Shown: in pieces, positions 50,100-61,725 of the stretch
Layout of the letters: each line of letters opens with the position of its first letter
Numbering within the stretch: the first letter of the stretch is position 1
NCBI GenBank assembly: GCA_964017195.1
Contig: OZ024888.1
Coordinates: 14,036,201 to 14,100,200, forward strand
Source: Siderastrea radians
Taxonomy: Eukaryota; Cnidaria; Anthozoa; Scleractinia; Rhizangiidae
Length of the DNA stretch: 64,000 nucleotides
Direction: 5' to 3'
Made by a program: the position numbers and the translations under genes
The notes under the pieces: model-generated
The model's input: the letters and a program-made list of their open reading frames with translations, nothing else
Told to the model about the DNA's origin: nothing
Databases searched by the model: none

Positions 50100-51250
50100 T
50101 CGGGGATTTCAGGGTCAATAGAGCCGGCATTTGTTGACAAACTACTCCAGCCGATAGCAAAACAGCAGAAGTCATTTCTCAAAGATACGGTCAGCTGACT
50201 TTATTAATTTCATTGAGAGGACTAAAGTTCCAGAGAACGTAATCCTAATATCAATGGACGTGACGAGCTTTTATTCTAATATTCCACAAGAGGAGGGAAT
50301 TCAAACAGTATGCGAGGCATGCATACGACTCTTTCTATAACGACACATGTTTATTTGCACAAGCGCTTAGGCTAATATTGCAGGAAAACTCGTTCCAGTT
50401 TTGTGGTAAAAATTACCTACAAACACATGGAACCGCCATGAGCACTAAAATGGCGGTCGCATTTGCCAATCAGATATTTTATATGGGCAAAGGCGAAACA
50501 GAAATCCTTAGCCAAAGCGCATTCAAACCTTTCGTTTGGAAACGACATATCGACGACACTTTCTCCCTCTGGGACATCAAGAGGGAGGTTTTAACGCAAA
50601 AAACGATCGTCCTACTATCAGGTTCACGGCTGAAATTTCTGATACAGAAAAGATTCATATATAAATCAGTGCTTGACATACGCACCGCAACAAGCCCACT
50701 GAAAAATGTCAGTACACACATATTTCTCCTCGTGTTACCCACCAGGGCCCGGTTGCTCAAAGCAGGGTCAAGCTAACCCAGGATTAGTGTTAATTGACTT
50801 TGGTTGCTTTTAAACGGCTGCTTAAAATATGCTGGGAAAACGCTTTTTAACACGAGAAACGGGAAACCTAAAAAACTTAATCCTGGGTTAGCCTTGACCG
50901 GCTTTCGAACATCCGGGCCCAGAAGTTAAGAAAGGTGAGAGGTTACCAAGAAGGTCTTGCCCAAAGAACTCTCTCGGAAGTGATTTTTGAAAATAGAAAG
51001 CCGACCTTTCAACCAAGACCAAAAACAAACAAAAAATCTTGCCTTTTGTAACTCAATACCACTCAGCAGTACTAAACTTTTCAAAACAAATATACTCATG
51101 AAACACTGCTATTTAATAGAAAAACGACCACTGCTCAAAGAAATATAGTTCAAAGAACCTCCTCTAATAGCATACAAAAGGGGTAGGTCTCTTAAAGATA
51201 TAGTCGGGAGATCAAAACTATGAGAATGGCTAATACACCTGCGCAAGAAT
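50100..51250 (+). pseudogene. Penelope-like element reverse transcriptase fragment
   Basis: The translation shows FVDKLLQPIAKQQKSFLKDT, then VPENVILISMDVTSFYSNIP (palm motif A), LQENSFQFCGKNYLQTHGTA, MSTKMAVAFANQ (motif B) and VWKRHIDDTFSLW (the catalytic DD), then beyond a MITE GYQEGLAQRTLSEVIFENRK. This is the Penelope/PLE type. A stop after LFL near 50340, frame changes and the MITE at 50745-50920 make it inactive. The GIY-YIG endonuclease domain is not visible. Confidence 0.85.
50745..50920. mobile_element. 176 bp MITE inserted in the Penelope reverse transcriptase
   Basis: The ends GGGCCCGG...CCGGGCCC are extended by AAGCTAACCCAGGATTA and its complement, giving TIRs of about 42 bp with some mismatches. 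Coding sequence of the reverse transcriptase resumes on the far side, which shows that this is a later insertion. Confidence 0.85.
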
Positions 51251-51862
51251 CGTGCAGACCTCTCAACTTATTTTTATCGTTGTTGAATCGGATGATGAGG
51301 CTCAAAAGGCAAATGAAGCAGTTGCATCGGATTTAGTATAGAGCTGAGACGGGGAGCCCATTCCTGGGGAAAGGTGATAAATGCTTTATGATTAAACAAA
51401 CACGCTATTTCATAATGTTCCAGTTTTTAGGGGTTATGGTTCATGCACCATTCAGAATTCACCTGTCATGTTCAAAGATGAATATTAGCTAAGGCATAAG
51501 CACGTTATAAAAAGAAAACTATAAAAGACTGTTTACACAAAACGTTCGCGACATAAATTGAAAGGGCACACTCGCCAGTATGACAGACTTCCGTTTTTTA
51601 AATAAAGTTGTTTAGAACAAAATTGACACTGCAAACGCTATCATCTCCCAGTAAAACGAGCATAATTGTTTTGTATCCTCTCAAACTGGTATTGTCCAAG
51701 CAGATCTGAATGGTCCTCGCTCTGAAAATCCTCTCCCCTCCCCCCCCACCCTCTTGGGCTCTCAATTACGACTGATGCTCCCTTCTGTTCTCCTAAAAAT
51801 CAAGTGATCCCCCCCTCCAAATCCCCCGACCCCCCTAGGCGACAAATAATGACCGGTCCCCA

Positions 51863-53071
51863 AGTGCCACATAACTTATTGTAATTCTGGGTTTAAAGCT
51901 AAAAGAAGAAGGTTAAAGCTTTATGTATTTTGTGATCGGCAGCGATGGGGTAATTTATTATCCGGTCAGAGGCCTTTGGCTTCTTTCAATCGATAGATTC
52001 AGCCTTCTTCGATAGTCTTTCGTCTTTCTGATTTTCTCACGTTAGTCCAGAAGTGGTCAGTGATGCCGGACTACTTCTGTACCGGTCCCGTGTAAACAGA
52101 AGCTTATTAATGAAACGGTCTCACGTGAACAGACTTGGTCTGGTCCAGAACCGTTTGGAAACTGTTCTGTGTGAACATAGCCTCAGACGTTGTTCGTAAG
52201 CTAGTTTGCGAGAGTATTGGGCCCTTAAGAGAAGAAACAAAGAAAGCTTCCCGCTTCGATGATAAAAAAGTCTACCTCGAAAAAAAGTTCAATATTGGCC
52301 ATTCATCAAGAAGGAAAGTGGACGCAGATGCAGTACCGTGGGCGGAAATAAGCCAGATCGCCAGGTTCCGATTGGAAGTGTCTGACGGCCCAGCATTAGC
52401 CACCGCGTTAAGGATCTAGCGGCAAACGATTTCCACGCCTTTGAAAAAAAACCCTTTCCGAGTACCGCAAAACAAGATATCCTCTCAAGGTTTCAACTGG
52501 AACATCTCATCGTGTACGACAAGTATGACATTTGCGCTGATGGCAAAGAACGGCAACCAAAAACTTGGACTTTTTCAGTTTCACTGCGAGTGCTTTGACT
52601 TGTATCTCCTCTGAAACTGAGAAGGCAAGTACTCTACATCAGCCTACTAGAAGAAATGGTTTCAAGTTGTTCTTGTGGTGGCCCTTTTGATAACTGAGTG
52701 TAAAGTAGCGCTCACACGTCCGATTTAATTCCAATCAAAGACAATAAGAGAAGTATCATTAAATTTTTGCACTTTTCTGCAGAGTTATCATGATTTTGAG
52801 TTATTTATTCATTTTTTTCTGTAGCTAAAAGCTTTGCTTGAATTTTCTTTCCCTGGTGTTTTTGTGGTCTTTCCTCCGCAAAAGCTTTGCGGGAATATTC
52901 GTTTTTCCAACCACCCCCTCTGAAATAAGTGAAATACTTGAAACTGCAAATGACCCCCAGGATCCCTTCCCTCATTAGAGAAATGTCACCTCGTATATAT
53001 ACATTCAAAACGGCTATTTGTCAGAAAACTAATATATGTTTAAGCAAGGGCTCCTGGTTTAAGCCCATTTA
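51863..53071. other. Gene-poor stretch with one weak frame
   Basis: A plus-strand frame (52135-52419) has biased composition but no recognised domain, no clear splice sites and no homologous phrase. The rest is AT-rich with nothing recognisable. Confidence 0.4.
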
Positions 53072-53481
53072 GGGGCTGTTCACATGATTCCAGAATGAGT
53101 TTCATGCCGGAATGAGTTTCGTTCCAGAATGAAGTTCGTACTGCATTCACATGGCAAAATCGACCGGCTCAGCCACCTTGGAAAGAACCGTTTTGTCCGC
53201 CATCTTGAAAATTATACGCATGCGCCACTCTCCCCAGACTACAAGGTTTGCTTTTTCATCTCGGAACGGAGTTCGTTCTCAGTTTACATAAGACCAGAAT
53301 GAAATGTCATACCAGAACAAGAATTTCTTTCGGACTGAAAACCGGAATGAACTCATTCCGGAATGACTTGTGCAGAAACGAAATTTCGTCTTGGTATCAC
53401 GTAAACAGATACAGATACATATGGGGATGGAATGAACTTGTTCTGTAATGAAAGTCATTTAAGTATCATGTGAACAGCCCC
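53072..53481. mobile_element. 410 bp Harbinger-like MITE
   Basis: TIRs GGGGCTGTTCACATGAT and ATCATGTGAACAGCCCC are flanked on both sides by TTA, the 3-bp target duplication typical of PIF/Harbinger elements. The inside has repeats of CCAGAATGA and CCGGAATGA and no gene. Confidence 0.85.
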
Positions 53482-54832
53482 TTAGGTAGTCACTGCGTCA
53501 CGCTAACCTATATCGTGCCTATCAGGAAAAGCTCAGATTTCATGTCGCACATTTATGCTAATTTAAATACGGAGTGCATAGTTTGGCATGGTTTCAAGAA
53601 GGTCCTGTAACTTTTGGTTTTTCAATGTACAAATTATAGTTACTTATCCAACCAACAAGTCTGGTAAAAGGAGTGATAACCTGAGACTTGAGATTCACAA
53701 GATGATGTCTTAAGGTAAGAGTATCTTTGGTTTATCAGTTCGGATCAACGAAATAATATTGTTACAATATAAATAAATTTGCATCGTAGAAAAGTAAACC
53801 GGGTAATGCCCCTAAGCCACAGTAACATAGTTATCTCTAAGTGAAAAGTATATGTTTTTAATGTATTAACGTTTTAAAAACAAGGAGCCAAAGAAACCCC
53901 TTTTTTGACTGCTTTATTGCAACCGATGTGGCTCGCGTGACAGTGGCCATTCTACCGAAACTGCTCAAAATACCCTGCACACTTTTTATTCTCGACACGT
54001 CGCTTTTTGTGGGCCAAAAACGACACTTTCAGAGAGAAAAAGTGAATAATTGAGCTTACATTTGATGTATATTTTTGGTCTGAAAAATTTATGCTAAGTC
54101 ATTTATAAGCCTCTGAAGTTGACCCAAATTTTACTTTGACTTTGAACCCTTCAAGGTTAGTATCTTCAACAGGTCAACAGGCAAACTTAAAATGCAAATT
54201 TCTGTCCGATTTTGATATTTTTAGATAAAGGAAAGAATGAGGTACTTATGAGCCAAATGGTAAAACGGGAACGATTTCCATTGTTGCGTACGAGCTTGCT
54301 AAAAATGCATTATTTTCCCTTGTTTCCGTAGGGGCGCAAGCAAGCTTCTAGCTGTATTTTGAGCGTTTCTAATTTTTGGAAAAACCAAAAAGCGGAGGAA
54401 CTTCTAAATAAGATTTTTTTAAATAGTTTACCAAAGAGGTATTTTGGGTGAAATAAAATAAAATATGATATTTTGCTTCTGTCGTCGGATTCTCGATATT
54501 TCCGGTTAGGAGCTCTGAAAACTTGTAACTTACCGAAAGAAAAGCTACCAAAACTAGTGACTGACATTGAGGCTCGGCAATGAATGGCAGTTTTGAATGC
54601 CAATATAAGTTATAATTTACAGCTTTTCCATTACAATTTTTAATTTCTTGGAATTAGTCCACGTAGCCGGCAATACTTACAATTGGAGTAAACCAAAATA
54701 CAAAACTAAATTAAGACAAAAGAGAGACATATGATAGGAGGGCACATATTCTCAGAGATGAGTTGGATTTTGCGTGATAATAACGACAGTAAGGTTACCT
54801 CATCCTCTGAATAAAGGCTTGTATCATGTAAT
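53482..54832. other. AT-rich stretch without recognisable genes
   Basis: No frame with a domain, no clear exon and no repeat boundary were found. Confidence 0.4.
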
Positions 54833-55231
54833 TTAGGGCGCCTACCTTTTAGTGAATCCGGATCTGGATTCACGCAATTCAGTTCTGTGGGTTTCAGCGT
54901 GCCATTAACGAAAATCTGAAAGAAGACTCGAATGCAAAAAATCCACCCTATTGAGTGGATTTTTTGGATTCAATCGCAATCCAGATTTAGATTCTGCGCT
55001 CCTTTTCCCCATTTTCGTCCTTTTGTTTTCATAAAGAGGAGAGGACGCAAGAACAAGGAGACTTTGAAACAAACAAGCGACAAAACAAAAGACCAAACAA
55101 ACACAGATCAGAACAGAGTTCGTAATAAAAAAAAATTATAATTAAAAAAACGGGAAAGACCTTTTGTTTTCATAAAGAGAAGAGGACAGTATTTCAGGGC
55201 AAGCTTCAAGAAGACCTCTCAAGTGAATTAA

Positions 55232-55889
55232 GGCATGGGCCCTCAATTTTTCTCTTAAAAAGTGAGGGGGGTGGTCTATCTCTAAACGCCTTGGACATAG
55301 AGAAATAAAACTTTGCCAGATATTTACAATGCTAGTTTGTGGCAATTTCGCACTTTTAAAGTATGCAAATTAGGTCACGTGACTTCCATCGCCCAAAAAA
55401 CCTTTTCCTTAAAATGGCAACACTTTTTCTTGTGTCCTTAATTTATTTATCAGTTCCATAATATTAAGGCCGTTTAATATATTACTTCTGTGCTTGGCCT
55501 TTTTAAGATAAATAAAAGCAAAGGCATGAAGTAGGGATAAAAATGACTTGAGGGACAGGGTACTAATCGGAAAAACCGTTTATTTTCTAAATTATTTACA
55601 ATTTCAAAAGTTGCCAAGCACAGTTTTGTAGATGCTTACATTAAATATTGTCTTATACCAGACTGGTTTAATAAATCACAACAAAAAGTGTTGCCATTTT
55701 TGCTTGAAGATTGTTTAGTACTTTCTGGCCGAGTAAGGTCACGTGACAAATTTCCATAATTTAATAAGAACCAAATTAACACAAACTATCAGTGTATGTA
55801 CCTGGCAAGGTTTCAGCTTTCTAATGCTAAAGCGTTCAAAGATAGACCACCCCACTCACTTTTTCGAGTGAAAAATTGGGGCCCATGCC
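55232..55889. mobile_element. Foldback MITE with TTAA flanks (piggyBac-type target)
   Basis: It begins TTAA-GGCATGGGCCC and ends GGGCCCATGCC-TTAA. Long inverted arms include GTGGTCTATCTCTAAACGCC at the left and its near complement at the right, and AGGTCACGTGAC in both arms. TTAA on both sides matches piggyBac-type target duplication. Confidence 0.75.
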
Positions 55890-55893
55890 TTAA

Positions 55894-58800
55894 CAGTCCG
55901 GGCCATAACCAGAACTGGATATAAAATTTCTTGTAATCTGATTGGTTCACACATGACCAAAACATTACCTTGACCGCGAAAGGACTAAGTTCCAGGAGAG
56001 GGTACAGCGAAAACAGATCGAAAGCTTTCGATTTCAGCTCGCAGGTCTTGTCGAAGAAAGGGTTCAAACGTATATATAGAGAATTTTCTTCATTCGGATG
56101 AGGTCTTATTCGCCAAGTATTAGCTAGGACAGCCGAAGCGTGCTGAAAACTTGCTTACGGCTGGTATATAATTATACCATCAACGAAGACGTTTCTGCCT
56201 CTATTGCGCCGAGAATAATTTGCTACTCGAGTTTATAAAAGCAGAACGCGCGGTATTTGTTGTCTCTAAATTAAAGTACTCATTCATCAGAGAATTAGCA
56301 TAGTCGAAGCTGTGTGGTTCAGATTGTTGTGAGACTTGCGCCTTACTAAACTGAAGGCGGACGGTACCATTCATAATCTTTCTCGGTAGCTCTGTTTTGC
56401 TTGTCGGTAGCTGTTTTACTTAGCAGGCATAAGCTTACCTATATCCCGGCTATATACGACGGGAGGATTCCGTGCAATTTTATAAACAACGAAGACAGTC
56501 AGATTTGGCACTGAAAATGTTCTGCCATGCCTGTATAAGTGTTTCAGGTGTTCTTGTATAAAATGTTCAGGATAACCCAGGATAGCCCAGAATTGCTTGT
56601 GTAGAAAAATTCAGTGGTCACAAATAAACTGATCCAGTGCTGAAAACTGTCTCTGTAATTGTTAGCTGTGGAAAATCCACTATCAATGAAATTTAAAATT
56701 CCAGTGGCCATCCTTAGATGGTAAAGGTGTCTTTCACTGCTGAGGCCTCAGAGGCTGATGTTAAAACTGATTACTTTTTATTTTTGTGTATACAGGGTTA
56801 AAGCAGATATATTATATTCTTTCACATCAAATAAACTCAACCAACTGAAAATTCTACAGGATAGGAACTAATGGCCAAGGTACATGTTTTACTGTACCAG
56901 TAAGGATACAAGGATTTTGGCCCTGCAGTGAGCACATAAACAAGACATAACACTTACTTGAGATAGGGCAATGCAATAGTCCCATCCAACCCAGAGCACT
57001 TATTAGAGAGGGTACTAGTTTGAATAGTTAGTGTGAATGGAAAAACCAACTGAAACAAGCCCCTGAATTGGCTTTGGAAATGAAATAAACTATTCCTTTA
57101 ACTGTTTGCTAATCCACAACTCAATGAAGAGGATCTCTTTAATATAGACCCAGTTCAGATTGCTAGCAAGATCACTTTCATTGTTGATGAGACTCTCCAA
57201 GTAGTAAGTAACCTACACTGATCAGAAGTGTAAGCAAACTGTTCAATCTTGTTTGACGATCTTATTCTCCCAATATCTTTACAGGAAGTACATTTTAAGT
57301 TGTCATAAGCTATGCATTGCTAATAAAAGTTTTGATATTGTGACAAGATATGAATTGCAAACACTTATGTAGAACAGCAATAAGCACTGATACAATTGCA
57401 GGGAATAATTCAACTTCATTCAAGGAAAATTTTTCCACCCCATGATCACTCGACTTCACTGTTAAAGTGTTCAAACCACCCAGGCGCGTAATCTGATATG
57501 GAAGGAGGGAGGGGTTGTAAACTGCCGATTTTGGATATCACTTTTGAGTAGAGAGGATGGAATACTAATAATACATACTACATAATAATACATACTAGTC
57601 ATACTAGTAATACATCATGGTATTACTTAGGGTTGTAACTGAAGAAATAAAAATATTTGCATCATTGTTGTGAGCGTGGTGTAGAGGTTTCATAATGGGA
57701 TCTTAAAGCAGTCAACTTCTGTCATGTCCAGATTGGTCTCCTCTACATGTAGGATTACAATTAAAAAAAATCTGGAGAGCAGTATAATTATTCTTGACTC
57801 ACTGGAGTTATGCCACAGGTGAAAAGACTAAGGAATGTCACTACCATCATCATGTAAGAAAATGTTATTCTAATCTCCCCGGGGAGAAGACCCATCCGCT
57901 TCCCTAGCTTGTCTATTAAGCAGGGTATGCAGAGCAGTGGGAAGGTTGAAGGCTAAACTTAGGAATGCTTACATTTCATGCTGTAGTTTTGGGGGCAGTA
58001 TAGGTATCATCCCCTTCTAGGGATGCCAACATTTCCTTTGACTCCCCAGTGCTCTGCATTTTCAATTCCCAGCCTGGCAACCCCACACGGTTATTATAGT
58101 TGCACAAAAATAATGAAAAGGCATTACTAACAATGTTTCTTTTGACAATAATTTATTATTTATGCAAACATCTTCCATCAAAACACTCCAATTGTGCCAG
58201 TTCTTCTGGATAAGCAGCTCTGTATAACCTGGAAAAAAGCAACTCTTGTTGTTAAATCTGAAGTAACCTCTGAGCATGTTGTTGCAAATACTTTTTTTCT
58301 TAGTCTTAATTGTTTTATGATGGTAATAGCAAATTAGTGAATTAATTCAAATAGACAGTAGAAAACAAAATGATGCAAGTCTTCAAATCACATCAGCATC
58401 AAACAAAAAAAACAACACCAGTTTACAGCAGTGCCAGAAGTGAGAGCTGACCGAGTAAATAAAGTATGTCAAAATTTATCTGGAAGAAAAAAATTTAGGT
58501 CGTGAATAAAAACATCTTGGAGCTGCTTCTGCAAGAAAGCACCACAAATATTTTCCAAAAAGCACATTTAAATTTCTACTGCCAGAATATGATAACATTT
58601 TGTTCTGCATGCTGCACACAGCTTTTATAATCCTAATTTCTCACGACCGTAGAGAACCGTTTCCAATGCGGCCTACAGCTTGCAGGGTCTCGTCTCCCAT
58701 GTTTTTTTTTAGTTTTCTAATTTTTTACTCCCACACAATCTACAATCACGGTGCTTTTCCTTGACTGCACGGGAAAAATGAACACAGCATGAAATTCGAG

Positions 58801-59272
58801 TCACAGCAGCCTTCGATCGGCCAACAGACTAGCCGAAACTCCACTGCTACTTCGAAAGCCGTGTTACCGACAATGCAGCCGCGTTACCATACAAAAATAC
58901 CATCAATTAACGGCAAATTTTATAAAGATATTCGTGATATCTTTTTGGAAAGACGAAAAAAATGCTACGTACCTTGTTTTTCCACTTATCTGATGCCCAC
59001 TCGCTATGTAATCGAATAAAACTTAGCGAACCTCGCGACGGTTCTCGTGCTCAAAATCCTCAACACGTTACACGACGCCATTAGTTCCCCACTCGACTGC
59101 ATCTTCATTGTTTAGTGCTATTGTGTGCAAAGCCCTTTGGGAAAAGGGTCGTTTACGACCGAGAAAAGAGCTCAGAAATGACTAAATATAGTGTGCCCAG
59201 CTTTGGCGACCATATTGACTTTTCTGATGACGTCACCATATATCCAGTTCTGGTTATGGCCCGGACTGCTTA
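55894..59272. mobile_element. 3.4 kb element with about 32 bp TIRs
   Basis: The termini CAGTCCGGGCCATAACCAGA and TCTGGTTATGGCCCGGACTG are exact complements over these bases and continue into CTGGATATA. CTTAA flanks each end, a possible target duplication shared with the neighbouring TTAA element. The inside (56-59 kb) is AT-rich and holds no recognised transposase. Confidence 0.6.
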
Positions 59273-59727
59273 ATTTACCTGAGCTGTCAGCAACTCTGCA
59301 CTTGTTCTTGAAAGTCGAAAGTCTGAGCTGGAGTCCATATAACTTCGAACAATTTGCTCGGCATATCCAGTAATTGCCCTGGCTTGTTGCCTTTCGTTCT
59401 GAAAGACAGCAAGCTGAAATTAACAAGAGGATGCTGTTGTCAGTATATTTTGTTGCCGGCTGGTATTCATCGTCGACTAATTCGAGAAAAGCGTTAAAAA
59501 GTGCCAACCTTCGGATGGCTACCCTTTTTGTTTTCGACTGGGAACGAAGCTCCGAAATCATATGATCGACAAGAGAAAATCAGGAAATTGGCTTTCGCGT
59601 TCCATATTTCAACCTAAATCTGGATTTTTTAGATTCAAACTTATGCGTTCCATTTTTTTCCATGAACCTGTAAAATCTGGATTTTTCGATCTGCATCGGG
59701 ATTCGCTAAAAGTAACGCGCCCTTAAG

Positions 59728-60590
59728 GTATCGGTATACCACAAATTTAAACACTTTTTTATAAATGCGTTTTTGCTTTTTTCAGATAGATCTTACTCAA
59801 ACTCTCTTTTACCAAAAGTTTCTGAATAAACAAAAAGATTGATTCTATTCAAAGTTATGAGTGAAAATGGCTCGGGCCATTTATTTTCTCTGATTACTCG
59901 TCAGAAGTCATCACCTCGGGAAAAAAGAGCACCCTGATGGTTTGACACGCGATCGATCTTGGAAGGTTCTGAGAACTAAAACGATTCTCGGAAAGACCCT
60001 GCCCCCTTGCATTAGCCAAAAAAAAAAACCTGCAAAGCGTAAACACAATTGAGAATATTGTATGAAATGGGCCATCAAGCTCGTTGCAGAATTACTTGCG
60101 CGTCCTGTCTTCTTGCTAGTCAGCTCGCTAGTCAGAAAATTGATGTCCTCTGCCCCTCTCAGAATTTGCCTCCCGCAATTGCAAGATCTTAGAAGATCTT
60201 AGAAATAGGGATCTTGATTAGATTCGACTTACAACACGTTTTTGTACCACGAACGGCAAGAAACAATCCCTTCAGTTTCCACAGCATTTCTGCAAAAAGT
60301 GATAAAAAAAAGTTTATTCTTACCCAATTGCTCGAATTCAGACCAGGAGGACGATCTCTTTTGAAGCTGCACTTGCTTCTTGCAAGCACGTGTAGTGTTT
60401 TTTTGCTGAGTTTCTCAGCGGCGCTTTCCTTTCTCCTTCTCCCGTCGTTGTCTCTTGGCCTTGTCTAGAGTCGTCTTCCCTTTTTTCGTGAAGCTGATTT
60501 TGGCATTTTGAAACCGATATCCGAGTTATTTAATTATAATTTTTTACTGGAGAAAAGGTTTGCTGTTGAATGTCACACAGACCTGAAAGA
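59728..60590. other. Unassigned stretch
   Basis: Only short unsupported frames are present. A minus-strand open segment around 60340-60520 (starting MPKSASRKKGRR) ends in a GTAAGA-like donor at about 60325 but stops internally, so no exon is called. Confidence 0.35.
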
Positions 60591-60593
60591 AGG

Positions 60594-60924
60594 CATCCTC
60601 GGAGACCCAGGGGCATTTTACTACGCACGAGTGACAACTAGATAGAGATTAGCAAAGTTACACTCTGTACAAGACGTCACGAAAGGAGCGGTGAAATAAG
60701 CTGATCGCTGATTAGGCACAAAAAATACAATGCCACAAAATTTGTACTCAATCAGAAGCAAGAACGCAAATGCGCTCTTGAACTAGTCCGTTAAAGGTAT
60801 CCTCCCATGGGCTGTTCCCACCCGTCTTGTAAGCTTTCGCTCGCACCAGGCTTTAGTTCGCACCTATTTCGCCCGTTTTAACTGCCTCTCGCGCCGATTA
60901 TCTGCCCCTGGGTATCCGAGGATG
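60594..60924. mobile_element. 330 bp MITE
   Basis: TIRs of 22 bp: CATCCTCGGAGACCCAGGGG... at 60594-60615 and the complement at 60903-60924, with one mismatch. No coding sequence. Confidence 0.75.
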
Positions 60925-61479
60925 GAGAGAAGGTCGCTTTCCGATAATTTTTACACCGTTAAGCAGAATCTGACACTTTCGTGGTCGGCAACTTTAAGTT
61001 ATTGTTACTAGTAATGGATTTCACTAAAATTGCCCCGTTGTTCACTAGGCATGCTGAGAATCTGATTGAGTAACTGTTAAGGTCTCTTATTTGCTGAAGA
61101 ATGAAAGAAAATATGAATGATTGCGTTTTGTGTTTTTTTAATCCATCGTTGTTGTGGATAACGTTGTGTCACGAGAAAAAACGCACATAACAATGTAGCA
61201 GTAGATAACGAGCAACTATTCACAATAATGCTTTTGTTACTGTTGTGAATTATGAAGGAATCATCGTAAAAACGATGATTTCAACAGAAATCGAGTCAGC
61301 CGTTGCAGCATAATTAGACTTTGCATATAAATAACTTATGTAGTTATTCTTTCAAATGGTAATATTTCAGTACAATAGATGCAACACATAATGAGGATTT
61401 CCCTGGAACTTCTGCCCAAGACTACTGTCAAGCATAATGTATTTTGCATTTCAAAGGAACGTATATATTTTTTTTACAA

Positions 61480-61725
61480 ATCCATCAGCCGAGAAAGTAG
61501 TATGGTAATTGAGGGTATGAGGCCATCCGTCAAAATTTATGATTAATTTCCGTCAAATTTCTACAAAATTTTCCACCAATTTTCCACAATTTTCAGAAAA
61601 ATCTTTCAGGCCATCAGTCAAATTTCCTGTCAAATTTTAGCAGAGAAATTTTTTCAGTCAAACAAAAATTCACCACCAGTTTTTTAAATTTGACTGGAAA
61701 AATTTCCAGTCAAATTTTTACCGTT
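61480..61725. repeat. Short inverted repeats downstream of the second Polinton polymerase
   Basis: Reiterated GTCAAATTT/AAATTTGAC words, including the hairpin TTTGACTGGAAAAATTTCCAGTCAAA split across 61689-61714 (stem TTTGACTGGAAA). This may be the terminal region of the second element. Confidence 0.4.

Larger units (their letters stand above)
47549..51862. mobile_element. 4.3 kb inverted-repeat-bounded composite element
   Basis: CACCGGTCATTATTTATCGC followed by a G tract at the left (47552-47590) is mirrored by a C tract and GCGACAAATAATGACCGGTC at the right (51839-51858). Between the termini lie two inverted 1 kb elements and a Penelope fragment, both secondary insertions. No transposase is seen. 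The poly-G/poly-C tracts next to the termini form a long potential stem. Confidence 0.55.
54833..59727. mobile_element. 4.9 kb TIR-bounded nested transposon block
   Basis: The left end AGGGCGCCTACCTTTTAGTG is matched (about three quarters identical over 35 bp) by the reverse complement of the right end CGCTAAAAGTAACGCGCCCT. Inside, 55894-55925 (CAGTCCGGGCCATAACCAGA) and its inverted copy at 59241-59272 bound a second, 3.4 kb element, and 55232-55889 is a third. No transposase motif was found. Confidence 0.5.

Noticed and set aside
52135..52419. 94-codon plus-strand frame
   Set aside because: No domain, no convincing splice sites and no homologous phrase; cannot be separated from a chance frame.
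58156..58228. Possible terminal exon (acceptor, LYRAAYPEELAQL, stop, AATAAA-like signal) on the minus strand
   Set aside because: Another frame is also open here, no upstream exon was found, and it sits in a transposon block; evidence too thin.
58789..59019. 76-codon plus-strand frame
   Set aside because: Ser/Thr-rich without any recognisable motif, inside the nested element.
59172..59561. 129-codon minus-strand frame
   Set aside because: It crosses the terminal repeat of the 3.4 kb element, and its inner part is the inverted repeat itself; no known transposase motif.
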